A stretch of DNA of 64,000 bases from Agapetus fuscipes (taxonomy: Eukaryota; Arthropoda; Insecta; Trichoptera; Glossosomatidae), in assembly GCA_951799405.1 (NCBI GenBank), contig OX637350.1:9781852-9845851 (forward strand). Direction: 5' to 3'. The notes under the pieces were generated by a model. The model did not search any database and was not told the origin of the DNA. It saw only the letters and a list, made by a program, of their open reading frames with translations. Below are positions 1 to 11,767 of the stretch, piece by piece; position 1 is the first letter of the stretch, and each line of letters begins with the position of its first letter. A program made the position numbers and the translations under genes.

Positions 1-546
1 ATGGATGTCGTGGTAGAGGAAGACTGAGAAGGTATGGATGGACCAAATATCTGAAATTGCGAATGAATGGAATATCCAGAGTCATAATAAAAGAAGAGCC
101 TGTGTGAAAAAAGTTATGACTCTGGAGAAAATGAAAGAAGTATGTAAGGACAAAAAGAAATGGCGGTTGATAATGTTGGCGGCTAGGGTTTATTAAAGTG
201 AAATTTGTTTTATGTTTTAGTTTTTTGATATTCTTAAGTATATATTAGTATTCATTGATTTAAAAAAATGTGATTTGTCCTGTATGTTTCTTGACTTATA
301 GGTTGGTATGCGGCTGATCACCTATGCTGTAAAAAATGGTTCACTTTGCCAATGTCACCCCTGTTTCAGAGAAGGACGGCAAGAGTTGCAGCCTGGTATA
401 TGTCCATTTGAGATTTGGTTTTTATGTTGTAGGCTCACATGAGGCATGTGCAAGCGCGAACTTATACGTGTCTGGTTGTGAGAATGCATGTTATGTGAAT
501 CTCTAATGTAACATATCTTTGCAACTTAGATTAGATTAGATTAGAT
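1..546 (+). repeat. LINE ORF end plus 3' module (copy 1)
   Basis: 32-196 encode WMDQISEIANEW ... KEVCKDKKKWR then stop. The 3'UTR follows: AATGTTGGCGGCTAGGG, CTTGACTTATAGGTTGG, CACTTTGCCAATGTCACCCC, CACATGAGGCATGTG, and a (GATTA)n end at 528-546. This copy shows that the abundant 3' module is the 3'UTR of this LINE. Confidence 0.75.
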
Positions 547-1384
547 ATTGAAATCATATCCGCTCTAATCACGACTTTGTAGTCATCATTTGGCATGCGT
601 TCCAAAGCACTCTTAAACAGCCTGACCAACGCATGATGTTCATGAAGTAGGTGCTGTAGATCTTAAAGAATTGCTCTTTTTATTGCTGCATTCATCTCTT
701 GACATCGATCAAGTTGTTTCCCAAATCGCTTCATTGCAGTTCACATACCGACGCGGCGCTCTTCACGCGCAATGCATTGTTCTTTTTCATTCCTTTCACT
801 CGCAATGTTTCGAATCCTAATGCATTACAGCTTCGTCGGGAAAGATTTGATCGCCTTGGTGATAGCATGGCTTTCTTAATATTTTTTTGGGTACATTAGA
901 TTCATAGAAACTTGAAACAAATTGGTCAACTTCAATTATTCACAGACTCCATTCTGTTTAGCTGTCAGTTGCATTTTGTTTTTTTTTTTTAAAAAGAACG
1001 GCTAGACTGTTTTTTACGGATTACTTTCAGTTGCATTTTTTTTTTATTTATACCTACCACGTTTTATGTCACTTAAAAAAAAGTATTTAAAAAAGGATAA
1101 AAAGGATAAAAAAAAAAAAAAAAGGATATAAGTATCATATGTCCTTCTCCTGGTTCTAAGCTACCTCCCCACCAATTTTCAGCTAAATCAGTTCAGCCGT
1201 TCTTGAGTTATGGATAGTGTAACTAACACGACTTTCTTTTATATATATATAGATACCATAAAAAACCATTTAAGCTTGATATTCAGATTTAAAATTCAAA
1301 ATTTAAGTTCGATTGGAGCCATCGCTAGCACTTCAGTCAATTTCAAATGATTTATTTTAATGGAATGGGAGAAAATATTTGTTT
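547..1384. other. Intergenic, no gene seen
   Basis: AT-rich with homopolymers. 1130-1262 is a retroelement-type tail (AAATCAGTTCAGCCGTTCTT ... TATATATATAG). Confidence 0.5.
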
Positions 1385-1800
1385 TAATCTAATCTAATCT
1401 AAGTTGCAAAGATATGTAACATTGGGGATTCACATTACATGCATTCTCACACGCAGACACGTACAAGTTCGCGCTTGCGCATGCCGCATGTGAACCTACA
1501 ATATAAAAACCCAAATGTCCAATGGACATACATCCTACAACTCTTGCCGTCCTTCTCTGAAACAGGGGTGACATTGGCAAAGTGAACCATTTTCTACAGC
1601 ATGGGGGGTCAGCCGCATACCAACCTATAAGTCAAGGAACATACACAACAAATGACATTTTAAAAATAAACAAATAATAGTACGTACAAACACGAAAAAC
1701 AATTACAAAATTCTAATTAACAAATATTTTTTGGAAAACCCTAGCAGAGCCGCCAACATTACAGATCAACCGCCATTTTTTTCTGTCCCTACATACTTCT
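1385..1800 (-). repeat. LINE ORF end plus 3' module (copy 2)
   Basis: Minus strand: last ORF codons at about 1755-1800, AATGTTGGCGGC, then the module, ending in (GATTA)n at 1385. Confidence 0.7.
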
Positions 1801-1838
1801 GCGCGCGCCTGGGAAGACGAGAGTCCATCTGCTTAATT

Positions 1839-2536
1839 AAGGCGTGTTATAAAGCTAAATCTGCCGTTTTTGTTTCTTACACTTTATGGTCTTAGCAAAA
1901 TAGTTACAGTAATGAAAAAAATCAAGCATGTTTATTATTTTTTTATCTTAATTACAAAGCTTGAACAAAATATATAACTTAAGAATTGCCACCACAAAAA
2001 AATATTTAAAAAAATGCGTTTATTACATTTTTAGCTTTTTTTTCGTGTGTGCTGTATTTTGGAATTCTTTTTTTGCTTTTTAAATACAGAACTATACATT
2101 GTTTAGGTTCCGGACTTAACATTTTTTTATAATGTCAATAGTTTTTGAGTAAATATGGAAAAACTTTGTCATTTGATTTAATTAAAATTTAATTCATTAA
2201 GTAGTTTCAGTTTTTCCATATTTACCCAAAAACTATTGACATTATAAAAAAAATGTTAAGTACGAAAGCTAAACAATGTACAGTTCTGTATTTAAAAAGC
2301 AAAAAAAGAATTCCAAAATACATCACACACGAAAAAAAAGCTAAAAATGTAAAAAAAACGCGTTTTTTTTTATATTTTTTTGTGGTGGCAATTCTTAAGT
2401 TATATATTTTTTTGAAGCTTTATAATTAAGATAAAGAAATAATAAACATGCTTGATTTTTTTTATTACTGTAACTATTTTGCTAAGACCATAAAGTGTAA
2501 GAAACAAAAATGGCAGATTTAGCTTTATAACACGCC
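1839..2536. mobile_element. Palindromic TTAA-flanked element, 698 bp
   Basis: Near-perfect inverted repeat: about 340-bp arms beginning GGCGTGTTATAAAGC and meeting near 2190, flanked by TTAA (1835-1838, 2537-2540). Non-coding. The arms match the arms of the hAT element at 23105-27055. Confidence 0.8.
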
Positions 2537-2565
2537 TTAACATTTTGGTCTACGTTTTTTGCTTA

Positions 2566-2842
2566 TCTTAATCTAAATCTGAGCTGCAAAGATATACATA
2601 TATCATATAAGATTCATATTAAACGCATTCTCCAAAGTAGACATGTATAAGTTCGCGCTTGCAAATGCCGCGTGTGAAGCTACAACATAAAAACCCAATC
2701 TCAAATGAACATACAACTTGCAACTCCTGCCAACCTTCCCTGAAACAGGGGTGACATTGGCAAAGTGAACCATTTTTTACAGTATGGGTGGTTACTGGTC
2801 AGTCAGCCTCAAACCAACCTATAAGTCAAGGAATTACTTAAT
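2566..2842 (-). repeat. LINE 3' module (copy 3)
   Basis: Truncated just upstream of CTTGACTTATAGG; lies 30 bp right of the TTAA palindrome. Confidence 0.7.
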
Positions 2843-4049
2843 ACAAAAATCATAATTACTCAAATACAAAAAAAAACACATAGTGAGAAAAATGTTATCC
2901 CAAATCATTAATAAACATACACGAAAGCTACGACTTTCTGTGTGATGTACGTAATATGAGTTGTGGAAAAGCCGTCTTGGATGTTCGCGGTCTACGGCCT
3001 ACGGGTGTGAGCCGGAACTATTTACTGAGTTAAGAGTATTATAATTACATAACACATCCACGCAGAACACCCGCAAACAACTTCTAATACGCAACCTCCA
3101 ACACCTTCGAAGAATCGCTCAGACCTGACGAGTTACGCCCCTGGATTAATAATCAAGTGGTTTAGACCTCGGGACTGCCTACCCACTCCCTGCGTTAGTG
3201 TTGTATAAATATTTCCTAGATTAGAGTATGTGACAGATATAAGAAAACATTGACATTATAAAGGAGAATGATTATGCTAAATTCCTTACTATTTGGATAT
3301 CAATCCAAGTTGGAGCTTGCTAGCGCTTGCAAATGATCTTCATAGATAAAAAAAATCACAGTACACCTTATTTTTGGACACGAATCGCTAAAGGTCGTAA
3401 GAAATTTATCAGAATATCGCTTCAGGAAAAAGGAAAACATCATGGTTAAAGAATCTGTTTGGCAGAAGTAGAAGATTTCTTTTTTCGATCTAAAATATCG
3501 AGAATATAAATGGCTTGCCAAATATTTATCAAAGAAGCACAAGAAGAAAAAGTAGAAGAAAGAATGAAAAGGATTAAAGAGATTGGAAAGATCTTTGAAG
3601 ACCATTAAATATGAAGAGGGAAAAACAAGTGGAAATTGTAAATGAGATCAAATGTATCATTGGTGAGTCGTGGAGGAAAATAGCACATGGCTAAATTAGA
3701 AACATTAAAATTTAAATATTGTTTACGAGGAATGGACAGAAGTAAAATGTATAGATAATATTAAAGAGAAAAACACAGCCACGTAGTTATTAATTTTTGT
3801 ATAGTATTTGCTGCTCAGCCTTCATTTTGTATTCAAATTTGAGACTCCATTCTGTCCCTTTCACACGACTTTCTGACAAAAAGTAATGTCCTGAAAAAAA
3901 AACGGATCACATCTGTTTCTTCGGTATCAGGGCAAGCATTCTAATAACGCATTCAAAGCATAGGAGTTGCGAATATGCAGGATGTTGTGTGGTTGTATTA
4001 TTGTAATAAAAAGTCTCTCTAGAAGTGATTAGACGCTTAGGTACATAAT
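2843..4049. other. Intergenic, unassigned repeats
   Basis: 3270-3330 is an inverted match to 10707-10770 (GCAAGCGCTA.CAA.CTCC, GGAATTTAGCA). 2930-3240 is GC-richer and unrecognised. No gene supported. Confidence 0.4.
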
Positions 4050-4310
4050 TTGTGTTTGTAAATAATTTGTATTAGTTCAAGATTGTTTGCCATCAAATGT
4101 TCTGACAAAATCTAGCAAGAAGCGATTCTCCATGTTTGGAAAATGATCTTATTTTTAGTATAAATAAGACCGAAATCCCATGTAGCTGGAGAAATCAACG
4201 ATTCAAACAAAAGTAACTCTGAATCGAAAGTGATAAAATAAATTGTGTCAAATATGAATTCACCTATGTTTTTCTTAAATAGAACCCGCTTAAAAACATA
4301 ACAGTGTTAA
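4050..4310 (+). repeat. Diverged direct repeat, copy A
   Basis: Matches 7655-7920: AATAATTTGTATT.GTTC, CCATGTTT, GACC.AAATCCC, AATAAATTGTGT, AATAGAACCCGCT.AAA in the same order. Non-coding, no class assigned. Confidence 0.55.
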
Positions 4311-4950
4311 TAAATTCGACTCATTATTTTAACTCAAATTAATACATCGTTTTATAACACGACAAATTATTTTTTCTGGAATATCCGTATTTGCGTACGC
4401 GTGGATTTGTTCCCACACATCTTGAGTATTCATACATCAACAGTTCAGTACCAAAACTATCTAAACTCAAAATATAATTGCCTGCTGCCAAAATACCGCA
4501 ATATTAATTATCAGCCGAGATTCCCACACCGCCAACTTGCCTTTATTGTTCTCATTGCAGATTCCAAACGTGAAATAATTACACCAACAAAGGCCCACGT
4601 AAAATAATAAAGTCTGGCGTGTAGTTTAATTAACAAAAATCACTGTTTAGTGCCACTGTTTAATATCTGCGTGGTGCTTTGAGGACGCCTTCTTACGCCG
4701 TTCCCACTTTGTGTCGAGAAACATCTACGGAGGGGAATTCTCGAGAGACGGTAAAACCCTTTGAGAGTTTTTTTTCAATCAAATACAGAACCTTTTAAAG
4801 AACATAAACAAAAAATAAACCTTATTCAAACGATCGTGTTTTATTTTTCAATTTATTACTTCTGGTCTTGATTCACTGATGAGTGAGTCTTATAGAATGA
4901 AAGTCGGCAGTTTTTTTTTTGTGACGAGAAAATTATATCCTGTGTTTCTA
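4311..4950. other. Intergenic, nothing recognised
   Basis: A 68-codon frame at 4401 has no recognisable features. No repeat match noticed. Confidence 0.4.
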
Positions 4951-5167
4951 TGTGTAACATTTAAATTCATATCAAATGCATGCTCCCAAACAGTTCGCGC
5001 TTACAAATGATGTATGTGTACCTACTTACAAAATAAAATCAAAACTTCAAATGAACATACACCCTACAACTTCTATCCATCTTCTCTAAAACAGAGGTGA
5101 CATTCGCAAAGTGAACCATTTTTACAGTATGGGTGTTGAGCCATATACCAACCTATAAGTTAAGGAA
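4951..5167 (-). repeat. LINE 3' module (copy 4)
   Basis: Diverged; lacks the GATTA tail. Confidence 0.6.
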
Positions 5168-5356
5168 TTCCAAATCTCATCTCATTTACGAAAAGATCCT
5201 ATAAATGAAACTTTTTTTACGTTGACGGCTGATAACTGAAACATGTAGCTAACTTACTATGATTTGTATAAAATTTTCTGATTTCATCAAGGACTTAACA
5301 GATTTCAGTAGAAACATATACATTTATTTTTCAGGTACCTATACCTACATTCATGA

Positions 5357-6300
5357 GGTCTTTATTGTTTTTATCAATATGTACAAAGTATTACAATAAA
5401 AATAAATTTTTAAAATCTAATTACAATAAATACTCCCCAAAGTAAGCATAGCTTGTGTTTTGGAGAGGATTCCAACTTATCTTAACTTAAAATTAATCAC
5501 TTAATAGATAAAAATCATAAAAACCAAAAAAAAACAATATATACACCATTTAGTCATTTACTTAGCAAAAAACAGGAAGACAAAAAATAAAATAAAATAA
5601 CATAAAGAGGTAACATGTTTAAATAGAAAATACAGAAATAGGAATTATACATATATACACATATGTAGATAAATGAAAAAAATAACAAAAATAATAATGA
5701 TAAGAATAATATACGAAAAACCAAATAAATATAAACACTCAACTATTTACACCTCTTTCAAATATTTGCTGATCATGTACTTAATGGCCTTAGGATCTGC
5801 GTGCTTATCCTGCTTATACCTGGAAAAAAGTGCATTGTACCACCTTACACCCAAATAATCGTAGTTATGTTGGCCGGTTGCTGTATTCTTTCTAGGAACT
5901 TTGATTAGAAGCGACTCTCTACGCGATCTACCACTCGGGATTACAATATCCCCCGGATTATATCCGTGGATAAAGTAATCCTTATGAACTTGGTAGAGAG
6001 CCGCTCTCTTGTACAATTGGTCAATTGTTAGCACCGGAAAGTCATGATATAATTGCAATGTGGAATAGTCGAAAGGCTTCTTTAACATTATTTTGATAAC
6101 CATTCTCTGCACCACCCTAAGAGGCTCGAGTGTTGTTTTAAATGTGCCGCCCCATCCGACCATTCCATACTGCATCAATGACTGTCCAAGCGCAAAATAG
6201 GTAGATTTCAAAGTTTTTACCTCTATAATATCTCTAATTTTGCGGAATACATAGTAAATTTTCCCTAGTCTTTCAATAGTTGTTTCTACAACTATTTTCT
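5357..6300 (-). pseudogene. Second LINE family: ORF2 C-terminus plus 3'UTR
   Basis: Open from about 6300 to the stop at 5747. YALGQSLMQYGMVGWGG-type segment followed by LEPLRVVQRM and YNPGDIVIPSGRSRRESLLI, as in jockey/R1-like reverse-transcriptase thumb regions. The 3'UTR runs on to CCAAAACACAAGC and AATAAAGACC near 5350. 5'-truncated, clade not certain. Confidence 0.7.
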
Positions 6301-7092
6301 ACATGGGTACATATTTCGACATTTGACCACATGTACAACTTATGTATATATTTATATTGGTATATTTGAGCATGAAAATAAAATGTTTTAAAAAAAATAC
6401 ACAATTTCAAAAAGGCTTTAATTTTCAACGTTAAAGCTACTTTAAAAAAACTGATTTAAGCACCTAGTGCAAGCAAATCTGTGAAAAACTATTTTTTTAT
6501 ATATTTTTATAAAGCTTGTTTGAAAACAGTTTATTTGCATTTTGTTTTAACCTCACAGCGTCCAAGTTAGTAATTCCCTGTAAAATAAGCTTCGTGGGAA
6601 ACTTAAGATGTTAATGCATGCAAGTAACTACTTAAACAAGCCTTAAAAACAACAACTATAGAATAAACTAAAAACAAAAGGCGGGAATACTAAATGTGAG
6701 GTTAAGTTATTCATTCAAATAGGTAAGCTATCCTTTGAAGGCTTCTTTCAAAAATATCTGGGTGCCGAAAAGATATAAAAAACAGTCGATATGATGGTCG
6801 AGCGAATAGGGATTTGGCAATTGAACTAGATATTTACGCTTTTTTATGTGACTTCTTAATTGATTGAAAAATAGTTTGGTGAATGTCCTTCTTCTTCACA
6901 AGTTTATTTCAAAAAGTAAAAGTAATCAATAAATGTGGCTTGGTTAATGTGTAAGTGTTAGTAGATAACAAAATAACAAAAAGGATATTCTCAATGAAAA
7001 ATAATAGAATCTGAATTATAATGATAATGTTACGAATATGTGAGATATTAGTAGTTGCGTTTGGTTTGTCTGTGTAAGTTAATAATAAGTCC
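6301..7092. other. Intergenic, nothing recognised
   Basis: AT-rich, no coding or structured repeat seen. Confidence 0.4.
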
Positions 7093-7650
7093 ATGACATC
7101 TCTAGAAATACGTAGAATTTTGGGTATGCACCAAATTTTCGAAATAGCGAGTGAATGGGATATCCAGAGTCATAATAAAAGGAGAGCTTGTATGAAAAAA
7201 GTTATGACTCTGGATGAAATGAAAGAAGTATGCAAGGACAGGAAGAAGTGGCGGCTAATCTGCAATGCTGATGTTTAATGTTGGTTTATTGGCTTGCTAC
7301 ATTTTTTGCATAAGACATTTTTTTACTTTTTTTGTATAGATTTATTTTTAAGGTTTTGTTGTTTTCTTATACTTAAATGTTATTAATTACTCGTATTCCT
7401 TGACTTATAGGTTGGTATGAGGCTGACCACCCATACTGTAAAAAATGGTTCACTTTGCCAATGTCACCCCTGTTTCAGGGAATGTCGGCAAGAGTTGCAG
7501 GGCTTATGTTCATTTGAGGTTTGGATTTTATTTGTAAGTACACAATCAGCATTTTTAAGCGCGAACTACACGTGTTTGTTTGTGGGCATACATCTGAGAG
7601 CTTTGAATGACTATATCCTTGCAACTTAGATTATAGATTATAGATAGACC
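7093..7650 (+). repeat. LINE ORF end plus 3' module (copy 5)
   Basis: IFEIASEWDIQS ... EVCKDRKKWRLIC, stop near 7278, then the UTR module from 7396 and an ATTATAG tail at 7630-7650. Confidence 0.75.
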
Positions 7651-7654
7651 TAGT

Positions 7655-7920
7655 AATAATTTGTATTTGTTCGAGGTTTATTAAGTGTTGAATCGAATAT
7701 TCTGGTGAAATCCATCAAAGTGGTATGTAACGATTATCCATGTTTCGAGAATGACCTTAATAATCTGTATTAATTAGGACCAAAATCCCCTAGAGGGGCA
7801 AATATAAATGAACCGTTCAAAAGTAAGAACTCTGTCGAAATCGAAAGCGAGAAAATAAATTGTGTAAAAGAATGAACCGCAGTTTTGATTAAATAGAACC
7901 CGCTAAAACACATAACAATA
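7655..7920 (+). repeat. Diverged direct repeat, copy B
   Basis: Partner of 4050-4310, right after the LINE 3' module copy 5. Confidence 0.55.
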
Positions 7921-8540
7921 TGATATAATGGTCCAGACGTTTTGCAAATTCTCATGTAAAAATTGATGTACATTTGACAGACTGTTGTCTTCAGGTATGA
8001 AAGAAGATTCTTAACAGGTGGAAGCATCACAAAAGAAGACTAGAAAGATTCATACAATAAAATTCAAACAACAACCTTATTAAAAGCACTTTTTTCAGTT
8101 TATTTTCAAACAGCATGGAGAGTTTGGTTTTCCAATCGCCATCAGCACAATACAATACTAAATTTATTTTTAGTCTCTTCGCAAAAATGTTTACCGTGAA
8201 AGTTTCTATTAAACGGGAAAAACAAGTGGAAAGCGTTGAAAGAAAGTGTAGGGGGGGAATAGAAGTTGGGAGTGGGTGGGGAGGGGAAGCCAGCGACGTC
8301 AGGCTTGCCAATTATTTTTCAGGAATTTCACCGGCGCTTCTATCGAACGTTTATTAGCAATAGCTAGCACCCCGTCTGGCTCTGTTCACATACAAACAGT
8401 CGTAGCTAATTATATGAAGAGATTTCCCACTGCATTCCACGCCGTATGAGCATTATTAACTTTCACGGTATGTACAAAACGATAACCATAATGAAATGAA
8501 ATAAATTTTGCTTTAAATATAATACATCTATCCTTCACTG

Positions 8541-8879
8541 TCCGGTCGATAGCTCAGTTGGTAGAGTGCTTGCATTCTACCCCGTGAGCTCGGGTTCGAA
8601 TCCCACCGAGGAGGGTGTCAGAAATGATTTCCTATTTCGGTGTGTATTTCAAACCCCATAATATAAATATCGGCGAGGTTTACTCAGCCTTCACAATAAA
8701 TGAGTACCAGCCCCCTCGGGAGCTGGGAAATTCCCACTTCAACTGAAGTGGTTGGCGTAAGGCCGGCCCCTTTACCTGTAAAAATAAATAGGTTCAACTC
8801 GCCACATGCGACCCCTTCGTGGATAACGCGGCAAGAAGTTACACTATATGTGTAGCTTAGTTGCGTTTTTTTTTTTTTC
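8541..8879 (+). repeat. SINE-1 (tRNA-derived), full copy
   Basis: tRNA-like head with A box TAGCTCAGTTGGTAGAGTG and B box GGTTCGAATCCC. Then a roughly 270-bp body (AGTACCAGCCCCCTCGGGAG, GGCGTAAGGCCGGCCCC) ending in a T-rich tail after TGTGTAGCTTAG. Best copy for defining the family. Confidence 0.8.
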
Positions 8880-8967
8880 TTCACTGTTTTAATGTAGACT
8901 TTTAAAGTTATCAAACGACTAGGTTGGAGCTTCAGAAAAAGTGGATAAAAATCCATTTTATCTATAA

Positions 8968-9310
8968 TATTAATCTATGTTGTTAAGATATATTACATTT
9001 AAAATTATATACATGCATTCCCATTAGCAGACACGCACAATAAATAAAATAACAATTTTCTATTCGATTGCGGCGACTATATTATAATTCCACGACCAGT
9101 TTCGCGAACAATCCGTTCGCATCGTCAGGTGGCTTGATAAAAAGACACGTACAAGTTTGCGGTTAAACATGCCGCATGTGCACAACGTAAAATAACTCAA
9201 ATGAACATAAGTCCTGCAACTCTTGCCGACCTTCTCTGAAACACGGGTGACATTGCCAAAGTTAACCATATTTACAATATGAGTGGATAGCCTTATGCCA
9301 TCTATACTTT
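8968..9310 (-). repeat. LINE 3' module (copy 6), interrupted
   Basis: A roughly 110-bp insertion (about 9035-9140) is flanked by a repeated AGACACG, so it looks like a target-site duplication. Confidence 0.55.
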
Positions 9311-9897
9311 TCCTAATTCTTAACATCAGGCATGGGTTTAGAAATTTAATTTTATTTCGTTACTTTGTGCAATAAATAAATCAACCATTCAAATGTCTAC
9401 TTGTACCAAAACAAGATGCCATACTAGCTTATGCGAATCTACCTGTCTACTGGTACATCCTAATTAAATTACCAACCCGCTCACTTTGTTCTTCCTTTCT
9501 TTCTTGCTCATCAGGTAAAGGCTGTCGTGCTCGATGACTTCCCCTAAAATAGCAACATCGTGAATAATTAAAGCAATCTAAACATACTGTCTCCTTCTCC
9601 TATCCTAGCACTAGGGCGCCAAAAATCAAATGGAGAAAAATAAGTTTGAAGTATCTGTAGACTATATATATAGGACTGTCAACTGCATCTTTGTCTGCGA
9701 TGGAGCTGTCATGTGACAGATTTTTTCGTGGACAGGAGCTGTCTGAGGATGAGTTTTCTTAGACCGATACGTCTTGACACGCATTTGAATACGTCGTAGA
9801 TTCAGTTCTTACTCACATTTGTAGTGATACGGCACCATCCAGAAACATAGGCCCTGAAGCGCTATTCTGCTAAATTCATTACGACCTTAAAGCGATT
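9311..9897. other. Intergenic, nothing recognised
   Basis: Some GC-richer sequence at 9600-9890 without coding potential that I can support. Confidence 0.4.
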
Positions 9898-10146
9898 AGC
9901 TGGCGATGAGCTGGCGATGAGCTGGCGATGAGCTGGCGATGAGCTGGCGATGAGCTGGCGATGAGCTGGCGATGAGCTGGCGATGAGCTGGCGATGAGCT
10001 GGCGATGAGCTGGCGATGAGCTGGCGATGAGCTGGCGATGAGCTGGCGATGAGCTGGCGATGAGCTGGCGATGAGCTGGCGATGAGCTGGCGATGAGCTG
10101 GCGATGAGCTGGCGATGAGCTGGCGATGAGCTAGCGATGACCTGGC
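9898..10146. repeat. 11-bp minisatellite, about 23 units
   Basis: Tandem AGCTGGCGATG, nearly perfect until the last two units. Open in several frames only because 33 nt gives a repeating 11-residue peptide. Lies 48 bp before the SINE-2/SINE-1 pair. Confidence 0.9.
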
Positions 10147-10194
10147 GATTCGTGTCCAAAAATAAGATGTACTGTGATCTGTTTTTATCTATGA

Positions 10195-10430
10195 CCGGTC
10201 CGTAGCTCAGTGGTAACACTGCGGACTCTGAATGGGAAGGTTGTGGGTTCGAATCCCGGTGGAGCACAAAAAATATACCATTTATATTTTCAAATTTGCT
10301 CTTCGCCGGGTTGAAAAATTCATAAAACCTTTACCAATGACCGGTCACCAAAGGTCCATCCAGCCTTACAGCAACTGGGTCTTGCTTGTGATTTGGCGCT
10401 TTGTAGCGACGACGATCAAGCTCGTAAAAA
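10195..10430 (+). repeat. SINE-2 (tRNA-derived), joined to SINE-1
   Basis: Head GGTCCGTAGCTCAGTGGTAA with B box GGTTCGAATCCC, then a body shared with 15361-15590 (CTCTTCGCCGGGTTGAAAAA, CAGCAACTGGGTCTTGCTTG). It stops without a poly(A) where SINE-1 begins. Confidence 0.75.
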
Positions 10431-10698
10431 GGTCGATAGCTCAATTGGTAGAATGCTTGCATTCCATGCCGAGAGCAAGGGTTCGATCTCAAAAGGTTTA
10501 CTCAGCCTTCACAAGAAATGAGAACCAGCCCCCCCGGGAGCTGGGAAACCCCCACTTCAACTGAAAGTGGTTGGTGTGAGGCCGGCCCCCTTACCTGTAA
10601 AAATAAATAGGTCCCGAAGCGCCACATGCGACCCCTTCGGGGATAACGCAGGCAAGAAGTAACACTATATGTGTAGCTTAGTTGCGTTTTTTTTTTTA
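10431..10698 (+). repeat. SINE-1 copy with internal deletion
   Basis: Head and 3' body are present, but about 70 bp after the B box is missing. Directly abuts the SINE-2 copy upstream. Confidence 0.75.
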
Positions 10699-11767
10699 TG
10701 GAGTGTTTTCGCAAGCGCTATCAATCTCCGACTTGAATGGATATCCAAAGTGTAAGGAATTTAGCAAAATAGCGCTTCTGGATGTCGCCCCCTCCAAACT
10801 CCTTGACAAGACATAACCCAACGCGCTGATTGGCCAGCGTTTGGCAATGCACCGGCCGATCCAAATTTAGTTATAAGATTTGACAAATGTAAATCTAATA
10901 ATAATTAGTACTTTTGTTATCTCAGTTAATGTCGGCCAGTTGGCCTGAATCATTGATGGTCTGTTCGTTTGTATGTCTCTCCGTTGGCCTGTTGGTCTCA
11001 AATTTTATCTGCGAATCGAAATAAAAAAGTGTATCAAGGCGTATCAACTGATCTTCACTAATCAGTACATGTGTGCTTGTACACAAAGAGAATCATATAT
11101 GCGTAATGACGAAAAAACCAAAATTATAAACCCGCCAAAGTCTCCCAAGTATTTGAGAAACATACTGAACATCTCATAAATAATTCACCGCATCCTGCGA
11201 TGAATTATGAATCCCAGCATAGGAAAACAACAGCATTCCATATAAGCGCTTCCGGCGAATTGGCCCACATATTTTTTCCGACGTTTTTCCCCTAAACTAA
11301 GGAGCCGTAAAAATAGGAAACAAAAAGCAAGCACAATGAAAACAACAACAAAAAGAGATTACAATATATTTCCTGTTTTCTACACATATTATCTTGTTTT
11401 TTTTTAAAACAATAAGTTATCAAAAAAAATTACTAAGTACATAGATTTTTGTGCATTCATGTGTTCACTACTTACGCTGAAGTAAGTATTGTTATTTTAA
11501 ATTATCAAAAAATACAGATACCCACTAGTACCCAGGAGCGAGCATCCCATACAGGCACATGTTTTTAAGTACTTGTAGCTACAAAAGAACTTCAGTTTTG
11601 AAGATTGGCCTTCTTCGACGACTTGAGATCTTATAGAGCAGTGTTTTTTTCCATCTGTGAGATGTCTTGTGTGGAGTATTTTCTTGCAGTGCAGAAATAT
11701 TTACTTTATATTTCTCCTCTCAGCTCATCGTGACACAGAAGTTGTGAGTTTCTGTCGTTTGAACCAT
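10699..11767. other. Intergenic, mostly unassigned
   Basis: Starts with the repeat shared in inverse with 3270-3330. Otherwise AT-rich. Confidence 0.4.

Noticed and set aside
8544..8608. tRNA gene
   Set aside because: A and B boxes are present, but the anticodon arm does not fold, and the same head recurs with a shared roughly 270-bp body at 10431, 52808 and 58547: a SINE.
9898..10146. CRISPR array
   Set aside because: 11-bp direct tandem repeat without spacers, in a eukaryotic context; the same reasoning applies to 50193-50645.
9896..10267. 123-codon frame, minus strand
   Set aside because: Translation of the 11-bp minisatellite; no real protein features.
10195..10268. tRNA gene
   Set aside because: tRNA-like head of SINE-2, repeated at 15361 with the same downstream body.
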